Assembly: GCA_934096735.1 (NCBI GenBank)
Contig: CAKOMS010000034.1
Location: forward strand, 1 to 6,368
Length of the DNA stretch: 6,368 nucleotides
Source of the DNA: an uncultured Bacilli bacterium
Lineage (GTDB): Bacteria > Bacillota_I > Bacilli_A > RF39 > UBA660
Direction of reading: 5' to 3'
Part shown: positions 1 through 5,637 of the stretch, in pieces
Position numbering within the stretch: position 1 is the first letter of the stretch
Layout of the letters: each line of letters starts with the position of its first letter
Program-made: the position numbers and the translations under genes
The notes under the pieces: model-generated
What the model saw: the letters and a program-made list of their open reading frames with translations, nothing else
What the model was told of the DNA's origin: nothing
Databases searched by the model: none

Positions 1-75
1 CCCGATTAGCTCAGTCGGTAGAGCGCACGGCTGTTAACCGTTAGGTCGTAGGTTCGAGTCCTACATCGGGCGCCA
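1..75 (+). tRNA. tRNA-Asn (anticodon GTT), 5' end cut by window edge
   Basis: Cloverleaf with anticodon GTT at 33-35 in the loop CTGTTAA, a D stem GCTC/GAGC (9-12/21-24) and a T arm GTAGG-TTCGAGT-CCTAC (48-64). The 3' acceptor strand ATCGGGC (65-71) pairs with CCCGAT at 1-6 plus a G that must lie one base before the window, so exactly one base appears to be missing. Discriminator G72 is followed by an encoded CCA (73-75). The outer anticodon-stem pair (26/42) is a C-T mismatch. A hairpin terminator follows at 87-113. Confidence 0.96.
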
Positions 76-86
76 TAGTGTATATT

Positions 87-113
87 AACTCATATTTGAA
101 GTATGAGTTTTTT
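87..113 (+). terminator. Intrinsic terminator of tRNA-Asn
   Basis: The inverted repeat AACTCATA (87-94) / TATGAGTT (102-109) encloses a 7-nt loop and runs into a T tract ending at 113. It lies 12 bp after the tRNA CCA end. Confidence 0.8.
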
Positions 114-122
114 AATGTTTTA

Positions 123-160
123 AAATAAAAAGTAGATGAATTAAATTGTTTCATCTACTT
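123..160 (-). terminator. Intrinsic terminator of the CFI-box gene, overlapping its coding end
   Basis: A perfect 11-bp stem joins 130-140 (AAGTAGATGAA) and 150-160 (TTCATCTACTT), with a 9-nt loop at 141-149 that holds the TAA stop codon (141-143). Read on the minus strand, the stem is followed by TTTTATTTTA. The upstream arm is therefore coding sequence (the last residues before the stop). Plus-strand reading also meets a T-rich stretch after 160, so it may stop stray transcription from the tRNA side as well. Confidence 0.82.
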
Positions 161-731
161 CTTCTTTTTTTACGAGAACTCTTTTTCTTGCTTTTCCTAA
201 ATTTTTAATATCTATAATTTCAGGAATTTCTATTTCTTCTTCTTCAAGTCCATAACTATCTTTAAGATGCATAACCATTGTTCTATAAATGTCTATAGCT
301 TCTTCATACTTTCTTTCTTTAATTTTCTTTACACAGGGTTGTAAGAAGAATTTAAGTAATCCTGCTGCTTGTCTAAAATTATCTTTTTCTTTTGCAATTA
401 AATAACTTATTTTAGGACCAATTTGATCATATTCTAATAATAGTGGTATATATTCGTCATCTTTTTTTAAAAAATTTTCTCTAAAGTCTCTTAAAACAGT
501 TAATACTTCACAGTCGTCATTATATCCTAAAATATTGCATACTACTGTAGTAATAAAACAATCTGAGTCTTTTGGCTTTTTAGATTCATCTAATACAAAG
601 TCATAACTGCAAGCTCTATCAGTAGGTTCTTTGTATCCTCTTCCTTCTTTACACCAGTACTTATCTTTACAAGTGTATCTTTCTTTATTGCTCCATTCTA
701 ATTTAATACATTGTCCACATACATAATCCAT
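141..731 (-). CDS. CFI-box domain protein with Cys-rich N-terminus
   Basis: A 196-aa protein without signal peptide or membrane segment. The first 45 residues carry Cys 5, 8, 21, 27 and 41, including CGQC at 5-8, and could bind a metal such as zinc; this is inference. From residue 58 it matches my memory of the CFI-box family common in Clostridia and Bacilli: CFITT at 58-62, DDCEVLTVLRDFRENFL at 72-88, then a helical stretch with GPK near 105-107. The usual third position after CFITT is AC; here it reads VVC. The C-terminus is acidic then basic. The ATG has a good ribosome binding site (AGGGGG, about 9 bp upstream), and a strong promoter lies at 762-789. It is divergent from the AAA+ gene, which may point to a shared role, but the biochemical function of the family is unknown to me. 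Confidence 0.85.
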   Translation of the reverse strand: MDYVCGQCIKLEWSNKERYTCKDKYWCKEGRGYKEPTDRACSYDFVLDESKKPKDSDCFITTVVCNILGYNDDCEVLTVLRDFRENFLKKDDEYIPLLLEYDQIGPKISYLIAKEKDNFRQAAGLLKFFLQPCVKKIKERKYEEAIDIYRTMVMHLKDSYGLEEEEIEIPEIIDIKNLGKARKRVLVKKEEVDETI

Positions 732-761
732 TTGTATTTTCCCCCTTTGTAGTTGACTAAT

Positions 762-789
762 ATTATATATTAATTTTATTTTTTGTCAA
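762..789 (-). promoter_or_regulatory. Strong sigma-A type promoter for the CFI-box gene
   Basis: On the minus strand a consensus -35 TTGACA (789-784), a 16-bp AT-only spacer and a consensus -10 TATAAT (767-762) are seen. The start of transcription should fall near 755, about 24 nt before the ATG. Confidence 0.82.
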
Positions 790-793
790 GGTG

Positions 794-802
794 TGGTATA
801 CT
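794..802 (+). promoter_or_regulatory. Extended -10 promoter for the AAA+ gene
   Basis: TGG followed by TATACT (797-802) is an extended -10 element. There is no good -35: the expected position (774-779) reads TTTTAT and overlaps the opposing promoter of the CFI-box gene. The predicted start is near 808-810, giving a very short leader. Confidence 0.6.
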
Positions 803-809
803 AATTAAT

Positions 810-816
810 AGGTGAT
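810..816 (+). promoter_or_regulatory. Ribosome binding site AGGTGAT, decides the GTG start at 821
   Basis: AGGTGAT is a perfect complement to the 3' end of 16S rRNA and lies four bases before GTG 821. The in-frame GTG at 812 lies inside this element and has no binding site of its own, so 821 is the better start. Confidence 0.7.
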
Positions 817-820
817 ACCA

Positions 821-1741
821 GTGAAAGAAGAGTTTTTAAGTATAATTGATGTTTATGGTGATGATTTAACAAAAAAGACATATATAACAGATCCTGCAAT
901 TGCAAGAGATGATGAGATTAAACAATGTATATTAACACTTTTAACACCAGAAAAGAGTGCTCTTTTAGTAGGTAAAGCTGGTATTGGTAAAACTGCTATT
1001 GTTGAAGGACTTGCATATCGTATACAAAATAATATGGTACCAGATGCTTTAAAGGGCTGGAGTGTTATAAAAATAAACGTTGCTAGTTTAATTGGTACTG
1101 AATCTAAAAATGGTGATACTCAAAGTAAGTTAGATGTTATTATTAGAGAAATTGCTAATAGAGAAAAAACTATATTGTTTATTGATGAAACACATTTACT
1201 TGTAAATAGAAGTGGTGGAGTAGATTTTGCAAATTTATTAAAACCTAGTTTAGATAGAGGATCAATTAAAATGATTGGTGCTACTACTAATGAAGAATAT
1301 GAAACATATATACTTAGAGATAGAGCATTTTTAAGAAGATTTCAAAAGATTGATGTACTTGAAACAGATAAACCTACTACTGTTAAAATATTAATGGGTA
1401 CTATACCAAAACTTGAAAAACAAATTGGAGTAAAAATTAATTATGCTCCTTATCAAATAGAAAAATTTATGAAATTTATTGTAGATATGACTGATGAATA
1501 TAAAAGAGTTTATGAAGTATCTAGTAGATATCCTGATATATGTTTAACTATTGTATCAAATGCATTTACTTATGCACTTTATGATAATGAAAAAGTTGTT
1601 ACTTCTAAACATTTTTATAAAGCTATATGTAATTGTAAAAGTGTTTATGAAGATGTAAAGAGAAAAGAAATTGAAAACTTTAAAGTTGAATTTGCTGATT
1701 ATATAAAAAATGAAGGCGTTAATTTAGAAGATAAAGATTAA
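821..1741 (+). CDS. Stand-alone single-domain AAA+ ATPase, ClpA/ClpB D1-like
   Basis: About 306 aa from the preferred GTG (309 aa if GTG 812 is used). It aligns by eye with the first AAA+ domain of ClpB/ClpA/ClpC: Walker A GKAGIGKT at 51-58 followed by AIVEGLA, Walker B ILFIDE at 118-123, NLLKPSLDRG at 138-147, sensor 1 IGATTNEEY at 152-160 and arginine-finger motif RRFQK at 172-176. It lacks the Clp N-terminal domain, the coiled-coil middle domain and the second ATPase domain; the last ~120 residues are a Lys/Glu-rich helical region. The pore-loop position, KYRG in ClpB, reads ESKNGDTQSKL (94-104) with no aromatic residue. ATP binding and hydrolysis are expected; classical unfolding or ClpP docking is doubtful. 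The role is unknown. No clear terminator follows; only a T-rich stretch leads to tRNA-His. Confidence 0.88.
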   Translation: MKEEFLSIIDVYGDDLTKKTYITDPAIARDDEIKQCILTLLTPEKSALLVGKAGIGKTAIVEGLAYRIQNNMVPDALKGWSVIKINVASLIGTESKNGDTQSKLDVIIREIANREKTILFIDETHLLVNRSGGVDFANLLKPSLDRGSIKMIGATTNEEYETYILRDRAFLRRFQKIDVLETDKPTTVKILMGTIPKLEKQIGVKINYAPYQIEKFMKFIVDMTDEYKRVYEVSSRYPDICLTIVSNAFTYALYDNEKVVTSKHFYKAICNCKSVYEDVKRKEIENFKVEFADYIKNEGVNLEDKD

Positions 1742-1746
1742 ATTTG

Positions 1747-1775
1747 TTGCTTTTTTCTTTTTTTTTTGATACAAT
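1747..1775 (+). promoter_or_regulatory. Promoter of tRNA-His
   Basis: TTGCTT (1747-1752), a 17-bp T-rich spacer and TACAAT (1770-1775) preceded by TGA form an extended -10 promoter. Transcription would start near 1782, about 10 nt before the tRNA. Confidence 0.65.
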
Positions 1776-1791
1776 CTTTTCGTACAGTTAT

Positions 1792-1868
1792 GGCGCTGTT
1801 GGTGAAGTGGTTAACACGCCGGATTGTGGCTCCGGTATGCAAGGGTTCGATTCCCTTATAGCGCCCCA
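1792..1868 (+). tRNA. tRNA-His (anticodon GTG)
   Basis: The anticodon stem-loop CCGGA-TTGTGGC-TCCGG (1819-1835) has GTG at 1826-1828. The acceptor stem is 1793-1799 paired with 1858-1864. The histidine-specific extra G at position -1 (1792) faces C73 (1865). An encoded CCA ends at 1868. Confidence 0.96.
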
Positions 1869-1898
1869 TTTTTAATAAATACTCAACTTTGAGTTAAT

Positions 1899-1926
1899 AA
1901 AAAAAGTCCAGTGATGGATTTTTTTA
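1899..1926. terminator. Bidirectional terminator between tRNA-His and the membrane-protein gene
   Basis: An A run (1899-1905), G, TCCA (1907-1910), loop GTGA, TGGA (1915-1918) and a T run (1919-1925) form a hairpin with T tails on both strands. It sits between convergent units and overlaps the stop codon of the minus-strand gene at 1924. A second small hairpin ACTCA/TGAGT lies just before it (1881-1894), without T run. Confidence 0.8.
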
Positions 1927-2340
1927 AATTTTAGATTTATTTTTCGTTAATGTGATTATATTTAATATTGATGGAATAGCAACTAAGGTTAAAGAAATAA
2001 TTAGAATTAAATCAAAATCAAAATTAGATGCTCCATATTTTAATTCATACATATAATCATCAACTGCCTCTGGTATACAACACGCAATTATAATAATTTT
2101 TATTATACTAGAGATATAAGAGTATTTTAAACCATTCTTTATTTTGTTTATACTTATTAAATAATCTAAAAATATTATAATAAATGCAGTAATGGATGGT
2201 AGTATAAATATTGCTCCTATCTTTCCAAAATCTGTTGCTTTAAGACTAAGTAATCCTACTATTAAACCAATTAGTGCAAGTATTAATCCTATAATACTAC
2301 ATATAACGCTTACTATTTTTAAAGTTTTATTTTTATTCAT
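1924..2340 (-). CDS. Small four-helix membrane protein of unknown function
   Basis: A 138-aa, strongly hydrophobic protein with four likely membrane helices at about 8-33, 40-63, 73-90 and 110-132. The first helix contains a small-residue pattern (IIGLILALIGLIVGLL, 16-31). The short N-terminus (MNKNKTLK) and the C-terminus (KNKSKI) are basic and probably cytoplasmic, consistent with an even number of helices. The loop between helices 3 and 4 is acidic (EAVDDYMYEL, 91-100). The start ATG has the ribosome binding site AAAGGA about 10 bp upstream and a good extended -10 at 2363-2371. It follows the 130-aa gene by 43 bp on the same strand and may be cotranscribed. I do not recognise the family. 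Confidence 0.75.
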   Translation of the reverse strand: MNKNKTLKIVSVICSIIGLILALIGLIVGLLSLKATDFGKIGAIFILPSITAFIIIFLDYLISINKIKNGLKYSYISSIIKIIIIACCIPEAVDDYMYELKYGASNFDFDLILIISLTLVAIPSILNIITLTKNKSKI

Positions 2341-2362
2341 ATTGTTTACATCCTTTATATGG

Positions 2363-2371
2363 ATTATAACA
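2363..2371 (-). promoter_or_regulatory. Extended -10 promoter for the membrane-protein gene
   Basis: On the minus strand TGT followed by the consensus TATAAT (2368-2363) lies in the gap between the two minus-strand genes. No good -35 is seen. Transcription would start near 2356, directly at the ribosome binding site. Confidence 0.45.
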
Positions 2372-2383
2372 TTATATTAAATA

Positions 2384-2776
2384 TTAATTTATATTATTTT
2401 TGTTTAATAAGAATTTTATGTATTCAAGTTCTTTTTTTAATTCGGTAAAATCATTGCTATTGTTTCTAATATTATTATTATTATTTATTCCGTCCGGTGA
2501 AGTATTATATTTATCGTACAAACCGACACTTTCTTTGTTATTTTGATTACTTTGAGTTACTGTTATTTGTTGTGCTGCGATTGTTAAAAGTATTTGGCCA
2601 ATTTCTTCAAAAAAATTTCCTATGGAGTTTTGTTCATTTGCATCCAAACTTGGAGCGATTAGGTATGCTGCTAATACTCCTACTAGGGAAAATTCATAGG
2701 GATCTAATTTGTCTAACCAATTAGATAATGCACTATAATTTTGATTTGTAAAATTGTTGAAATATTCATTATTCAT
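2384..2776 (-). CDS. Small Asn-rich helical protein of unknown function
   Basis: A 130-aa protein in three parts. An N-terminal region rich in Asn, Tyr and Phe (1-20) leads to a conserved-looking core (about 18-70): LDPYEF at 24-29, a hydrophobic stretch VGVLAAYLIAP at 32-42, DANEQNSIGNFFEEIGQI at 45-62, then LLTIAAQQ. The core is probably helical; it is too short and polar for a clear membrane protein. A polar linker with five Asn (98-102) follows, and a charged, possibly coiled-coil tail (110-126, FTELKKELEYIKFLL). The ribosome binding site AGGAG lies 6 bp before the ATG. I have the impression of similar cores in hypothetical proteins of AT-rich Bacillota but know no function or name. No strong promoter is visible upstream. 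Confidence 0.75.
   Translation of the reverse strand: MNNEYFNNFTNQNYSALSNWLDKLDPYEFSLVGVLAAYLIAPSLDANEQNSIGNFFEEIGQILLTIAAQQITVTQSNQNNKESVGLYDKYNTSPDGINNNNNIRNNSNDFTELKKELEYIKFLLNKNNIN
2471..2485. repeat. Short ATT trinucleotide repeat
   Basis: Five copies of ATT encode the five-Asn run of the minus-strand gene (AAT codons). In-frame length changes would only alter the linker length. Confidence 0.7.
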
Positions 2777-2894
2777 ACAAAACTCCTATATAAGTATATG
2801 TTTCTATTGTTCTTTAACTTTCCTTGAAAGATTGAGAATATTATGATACTATTTTTAAGTAAGTAATTATTTTTATTGTAGTGGTTTATATAAT

Positions 2895-2919
2895 AAAAAA
2901 AACTAACCAATTGGTTAGT
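2895..2919 (-). terminator. Intrinsic terminator of tRNA-Gly
   Basis: The perfect 18-bp palindrome ACTAACCAATTGGTTAGT (2902-2919) is followed on the minus strand by a run of eight T (the A tract at 2895-2902). It begins about 10 bp past the CCA end of the tRNA. Confidence 0.88.
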
Positions 2920-2929
2920 AATTAATTAA

Positions 2930-3003
2930 TGGAGCAGGTGATGGGAATCGAACCCACGTTAATAGCTTGGAAGGCTATAGTTCTACCATTAAACTACACC
3001 TGC
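2930..3003 (-). tRNA. tRNA-Gly (anticodon TCC)
   Basis: Read on the minus strand, the acceptor stem GCAGGTG / CACCTGC is complete. The anticodon arm ATAGC-CTTCCAA-GCTAT has TCC at 2971-2969, the T arm contains TTCGATT, and discriminator T is followed by an encoded CCA (2932-2930). Confidence 0.96.
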
Positions 3004-3015
3004 GTTACATGAAAT

Positions 3016-3044
3016 ATAATAACATAATAGTAAAAATAATTCAA
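3016..3044 (-). promoter_or_regulatory. Promoter of tRNA-Gly
   Basis: On the minus strand, TTGAAT (3044-3039), a 17-bp spacer and TATTAT (3021-3016) preceded by TGT make a good extended -10 promoter. Transcription would start near 3009. Confidence 0.78.
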
Positions 3045-3077
3045 GTATAAATTAATAAAAAGAATGTAGGTATTTTT

Positions 3078-3935
3078 ATGAGTGAGAAGAAAAGATTATT
3101 TATTGATAGAAAGGATGCTACTAGATGTAATGATGTTACAGGTTTAAATCAAATACTTGTTGATTTGAAACCTAAAAGATCATTGAGTGAACTTTATATT
3201 AATCAAAAATTTGATGTTACTAATTTAGTTAAATATGTTGAAGGTAAAAAAAGTGAAAATTTGAAAATTACTTATTTTCATGCATTTACTACTGCAGTTG
3301 GTAAATTACTTTATTTAAGACCTTTATTAAATAGGTTTGTAAGTAATAGAAGAGTTTATGAACATGATGATGTTACTGTGTCGTTTGTTATGAAAATAGA
3401 TTTTGAAGATAAAAGTCAAGAAGTTATGGTAATTCTTCCTATATTAAGTAACGATAATATATATACAATTAGTGAAAAAATAAGTAATAAAGTTAATAGT
3501 GTAAGAAGTCATAAAGATATGGGTAGTGGTGCTAATAATGCTATACAAGTTTTAGGTAAACTTCCTAATATAGTTAGAGTTCCGCTTGTTGGAGCATTTA
3601 AGTTTTTAGATAATAAAGGGTTGTTACCTAGTAGTTTAGTACAAGATAATATTTATTATAGTAGTATGATAGTATCAAATATAGGTACTTTAAAATGTGA
3701 TGGTATATATCATAATGTTACTGATTTTGGTACTTGTTCAGGACTTATTACTATGGGAGAAATTAAGAAAAATATAATTAATGGAGAAGAAAAATATTTT
3801 TGTGAATTTGGTGTAACAATTGATGAAAGAATAGCTGATGGTTTTTATTTTATTAAGTGTTTAAAGTTATTACAAAATATTTTTGATAATCCTAATGTAT
3901 TAGAGGAGAATGTAGATGAAAAAGTTGAATTTTAA
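3078..3935 (+). CDS. Stand-alone E2/CAT-fold acyltransferase-like protein (2-oxoacid dehydrogenase E2 catalytic-domain family)
   Basis: A 285-aa protein matching only the catalytic domain of E2 acyltransferases. Seen: LKITYFHAFTTAVGKLLYLRPLLNRF at about 62-87 (split here as ITYFHAFTTAV and RPLLNRF), SNIGTLK at 200-206, FGTCSGLITMGEI at 217-229 and the active-site region DERIADGF at 249-256. No lipoyl or subunit-binding domain is present, and no E1 or E3 genes are near, so it is not a normal pyruvate dehydrogenase subunit. The catalytic His of the DHRxxDG motif is Glu here (E250). I recall the same DERIADG form in other Bacillota homologs, so it may be typical of this subfamily. First gene of a coupled lipid operon. 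The ribosome binding site is weak (AGGT, 6 bp before ATG); a weak -10 (TATAAA, 3046-3051) is the only promoter hint. Confidence 0.85.
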   Translation: MSEKKRLFIDRKDATRCNDVTGLNQILVDLKPKRSLSELYINQKFDVTNLVKYVEGKKSENLKITYFHAFTTAVGKLLYLRPLLNRFVSNRRVYEHDDVTVSFVMKIDFEDKSQEVMVILPILSNDNIYTISEKISNKVNSVRSHKDMGSGANNAIQVLGKLPNIVRVPLVGAFKFLDNKGLLPSSLVQDNIYYSSMIVSNIGTLKCDGIYHNVTDFGTCSGLITMGEIKKNIINGEEKYFCEFGVTIDERIADGFYFIKCLKLLQNIFDNPNVLEENVDEKVEF

Positions 3936-5637
3936 AAAAGACACTAGAAAATGGTTAAAAGAATATGGTGATGCGAAAGCTAATTTAGAATATCCTAGTG
4001 GAAGTATGGTTGATGCTTTGATGAATGTTGCTAGAAAGTATCCTGAATATTATGCATATGAATATTTTGGAAATAAAGTAACTTATAGATCATTTATGAA
4101 ACAAATAGAAGATACTGCTAAGGCTTTAAAAAATTATGGAGTATCTAAGGGTGATAAGGTAACTATTTGTATGCCTAGTACTCCTGAAGCTATATGTACT
4201 GTTTATGCTGTTAATTTAATTGGAGCAGTATCTAGTATGATACATCCTTTATCTTCTGAAAAAGAGATAGAAAATTATATTAACCAAGCTAATTCTCATT
4301 TTGTTATTACATTAGATATTGTGTTAGAAAAAATATTAAAAATTAAAAAAAATACTAAATTACAAAAGATTATAGTTGCTTCTGCAGCATCTAGTTTACC
4401 TCCTTTGAAACATTATTTATATAAAGTAACTAATTATAAAAAAAGAATTAAAATACCTAGAGATGATGAGGATATCGTACTTTGGAGTACTTTTATAAAT
4501 AGTGCAGTGGATTTTGTTGGGGTCTGTCATGAACCGGGTAATGCAAATGATTTAGCGGTTATTCTTTATAGTGGAGGCACTACGGGTGATCCTAAGGGTG
4601 TAATGCTTTCTAATTTGTGTTTTAATGCAGTTGCTATGGGAGCACATGAAATGATTAAACAATCTATTCCAGGAAATTCAGTATTATCTTTACTTCCAAT
4701 ATTTCATGGTTTTGGGTTAGCAGTATGTATTCATACACCTTTAATATGTGGTATGAAATGTATTTTAATTCCTCAATTTAATGCTAAGAAGTTTGCAGAT
4801 CTTATTAAAACTACAAAACCTAATTTTTTAGCAGGAGTTCCAACTTTATATGAAGCTTTATTAAAACAAAAATTAAAACCAAGAGATTTGGAATGTGTTG
4901 AAGCAGTTATTTCTGGGGGAGATATATTAAGTCCTGAACTTAAAAAGAAGGTTGATGAGTATTTAATAAATCATGGATCTTTTGCTAAAGTTAGACCTGG
5001 TTATGGACTTACTGAGGCTACTGCTGCAATATGTCTTGCTAAAGAAGATGGTTATGTTGAGGGATGTATTGGTATTCCTTTTCCAGATACATATATTAAA
5101 ATTGTAAGAATAGATACTCATGAAGAGGCAGAACCTTTAGAAGATGGAGAAATATGTATAAGTGGACCTACTATAATGATGGGTTATTTAAATAATGATA
5201 AAGAGACCAATGAAGTTCTTAGATATCATGATGATGGTAGAGTATGGTTACATACTGGTGATGTTGGATGTATGAGAAAAAATGGTACAGTAATATTTAA
5301 ACAAAGAATTAAAAGAATTATTGTATCTAGTGGATATAATATTTATCCATCTTATATTGAAAATATTATTATTAGTCATCCTAAAGTTTTAACTTGTACT
5401 GTAATTGGGGTTCCACATCCTTATAAGGGACAAGTTGCTAAAGCATATATTGTACTTCAAGATGGAGTAGAAGAAACTAGTGAACTTAAAAAAGAGATAA
5501 TTGATTTATGTAAGAAGCATGTTAGTAAATATAGTTTACCAGTTGCTTATGAGTATAGAAAAAAATTACCTACTACTTTAGTTGGAAAAGTTGCTTTTAC
5601 TAAGTTACAAGAGGAGAATAAAAATGAAGAAGAATGA
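3916..5637 (+). CDS. Fatty acyl-CoA synthetase-like AMP-forming ligase
   Basis: A 573-aa member of the adenylate-forming (AMP-binding) superfamily, normal length for an acyl-CoA synthetase. The motifs are intact: the P-loop-like A3 YSGGTTGDPKG at 218-228, GYGLTEA (A5) at 362-368, LHTGDV (A7) at 445-450, the hinge and A8 region around 464-478 (RIKRIIVSSGYNIYP) and the catalytic Lys 558 in LPTTLVGKV. It should activate a carboxylic acid with ATP to an acyl-adenylate and then a thioester; a medium or long fatty acid is the likely substrate from context, but an acyl-carrier acceptor cannot be excluded. The ATG overlaps the previous gene by 20 bp and has a GAGGAG site 7 bp upstream, so translation is coupled. 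It ends in TGA directly followed by an in-frame TAA. Cytoplasmic; no membrane segments. Confidence 0.93.
   Translation: MKKLNFKKDTRKWLKEYGDAKANLEYPSGSMVDALMNVARKYPEYYAYEYFGNKVTYRSFMKQIEDTAKALKNYGVSKGDKVTICMPSTPEAICTVYAVNLIGAVSSMIHPLSSEKEIENYINQANSHFVITLDIVLEKILKIKKNTKLQKIIVASAASSLPPLKHYLYKVTNYKKRIKIPRDDEDIVLWSTFINSAVDFVGVCHEPGNANDLAVILYSGGTTGDPKGVMLSNLCFNAVAMGAHEMIKQSIPGNSVLSLLPIFHGFGLAVCIHTPLICGMKCILIPQFNAKKFADLIKTTKPNFLAGVPTLYEALLKQKLKPRDLECVEAVISGGDILSPELKKKVDEYLINHGSFAKVRPGYGLTEATAAICLAKEDGYVEGCIGIPFPDTYIKIVRIDTHEEAEPLEDGEICISGPTIMMGYLNNDKETNEVLRYHDDGRVWLHTGDVGCMRKNGTVIFKQRIKRIIVSSGYNIYPSYIENIIISHPKVLTCTVIGVPHPYKGQVAKAYIVLQDGVEETSELKKEIIDLCKKHVSKYSLPVAYEYRKKLPTTLVGKVAFTKLQEENKNEEE

Noticed and set aside
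812..820. GTG start three codons upstream in the AAA+ gene
   Set aside because: It lies within the AGGTGAT binding site that fits GTG 821, and no other site precedes it. A leaderless start is not fully excluded.
1744..1767. T-rich stretch after the AAA+ gene as a terminator
   Set aside because: No stable hairpin precedes the T run; the stretch is better explained as the spacer of the tRNA-His promoter, though weak termination is possible.
2192..2380. Plus-strand open frame of 62 codons
   Set aside because: It is antisense to the membrane-protein gene, has no ribosome binding site and only mirrors its hydrophobic codons.
2497..2724. Plus-strand open frame of 75 codons
   Set aside because: It lies fully antisense to the 130-aa gene, which has a good AGGAG site and a plausible domain layout; this frame has neither.
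2902..2919. Perfect 18-bp palindrome as a protein operator
   Set aside because: Its position directly after tRNA-Gly and the following eight T on the minus strand make a terminator the better explanation.
3078..3935. Annotation as a subunit of a pyruvate or branched-chain dehydrogenase complex
   Set aside because: No lipoyl or subunit-binding domain, no E1 or E3 neighbour, and the catalytic His is Glu; the neighbours are lipid enzymes.
5582..5623. TTG start giving a longer PlsC-type protein
   Set aside because: There is no ribosome binding site before it, the added residues do not belong to the family, and ATG 5624 has GAGGAG at ideal spacing.
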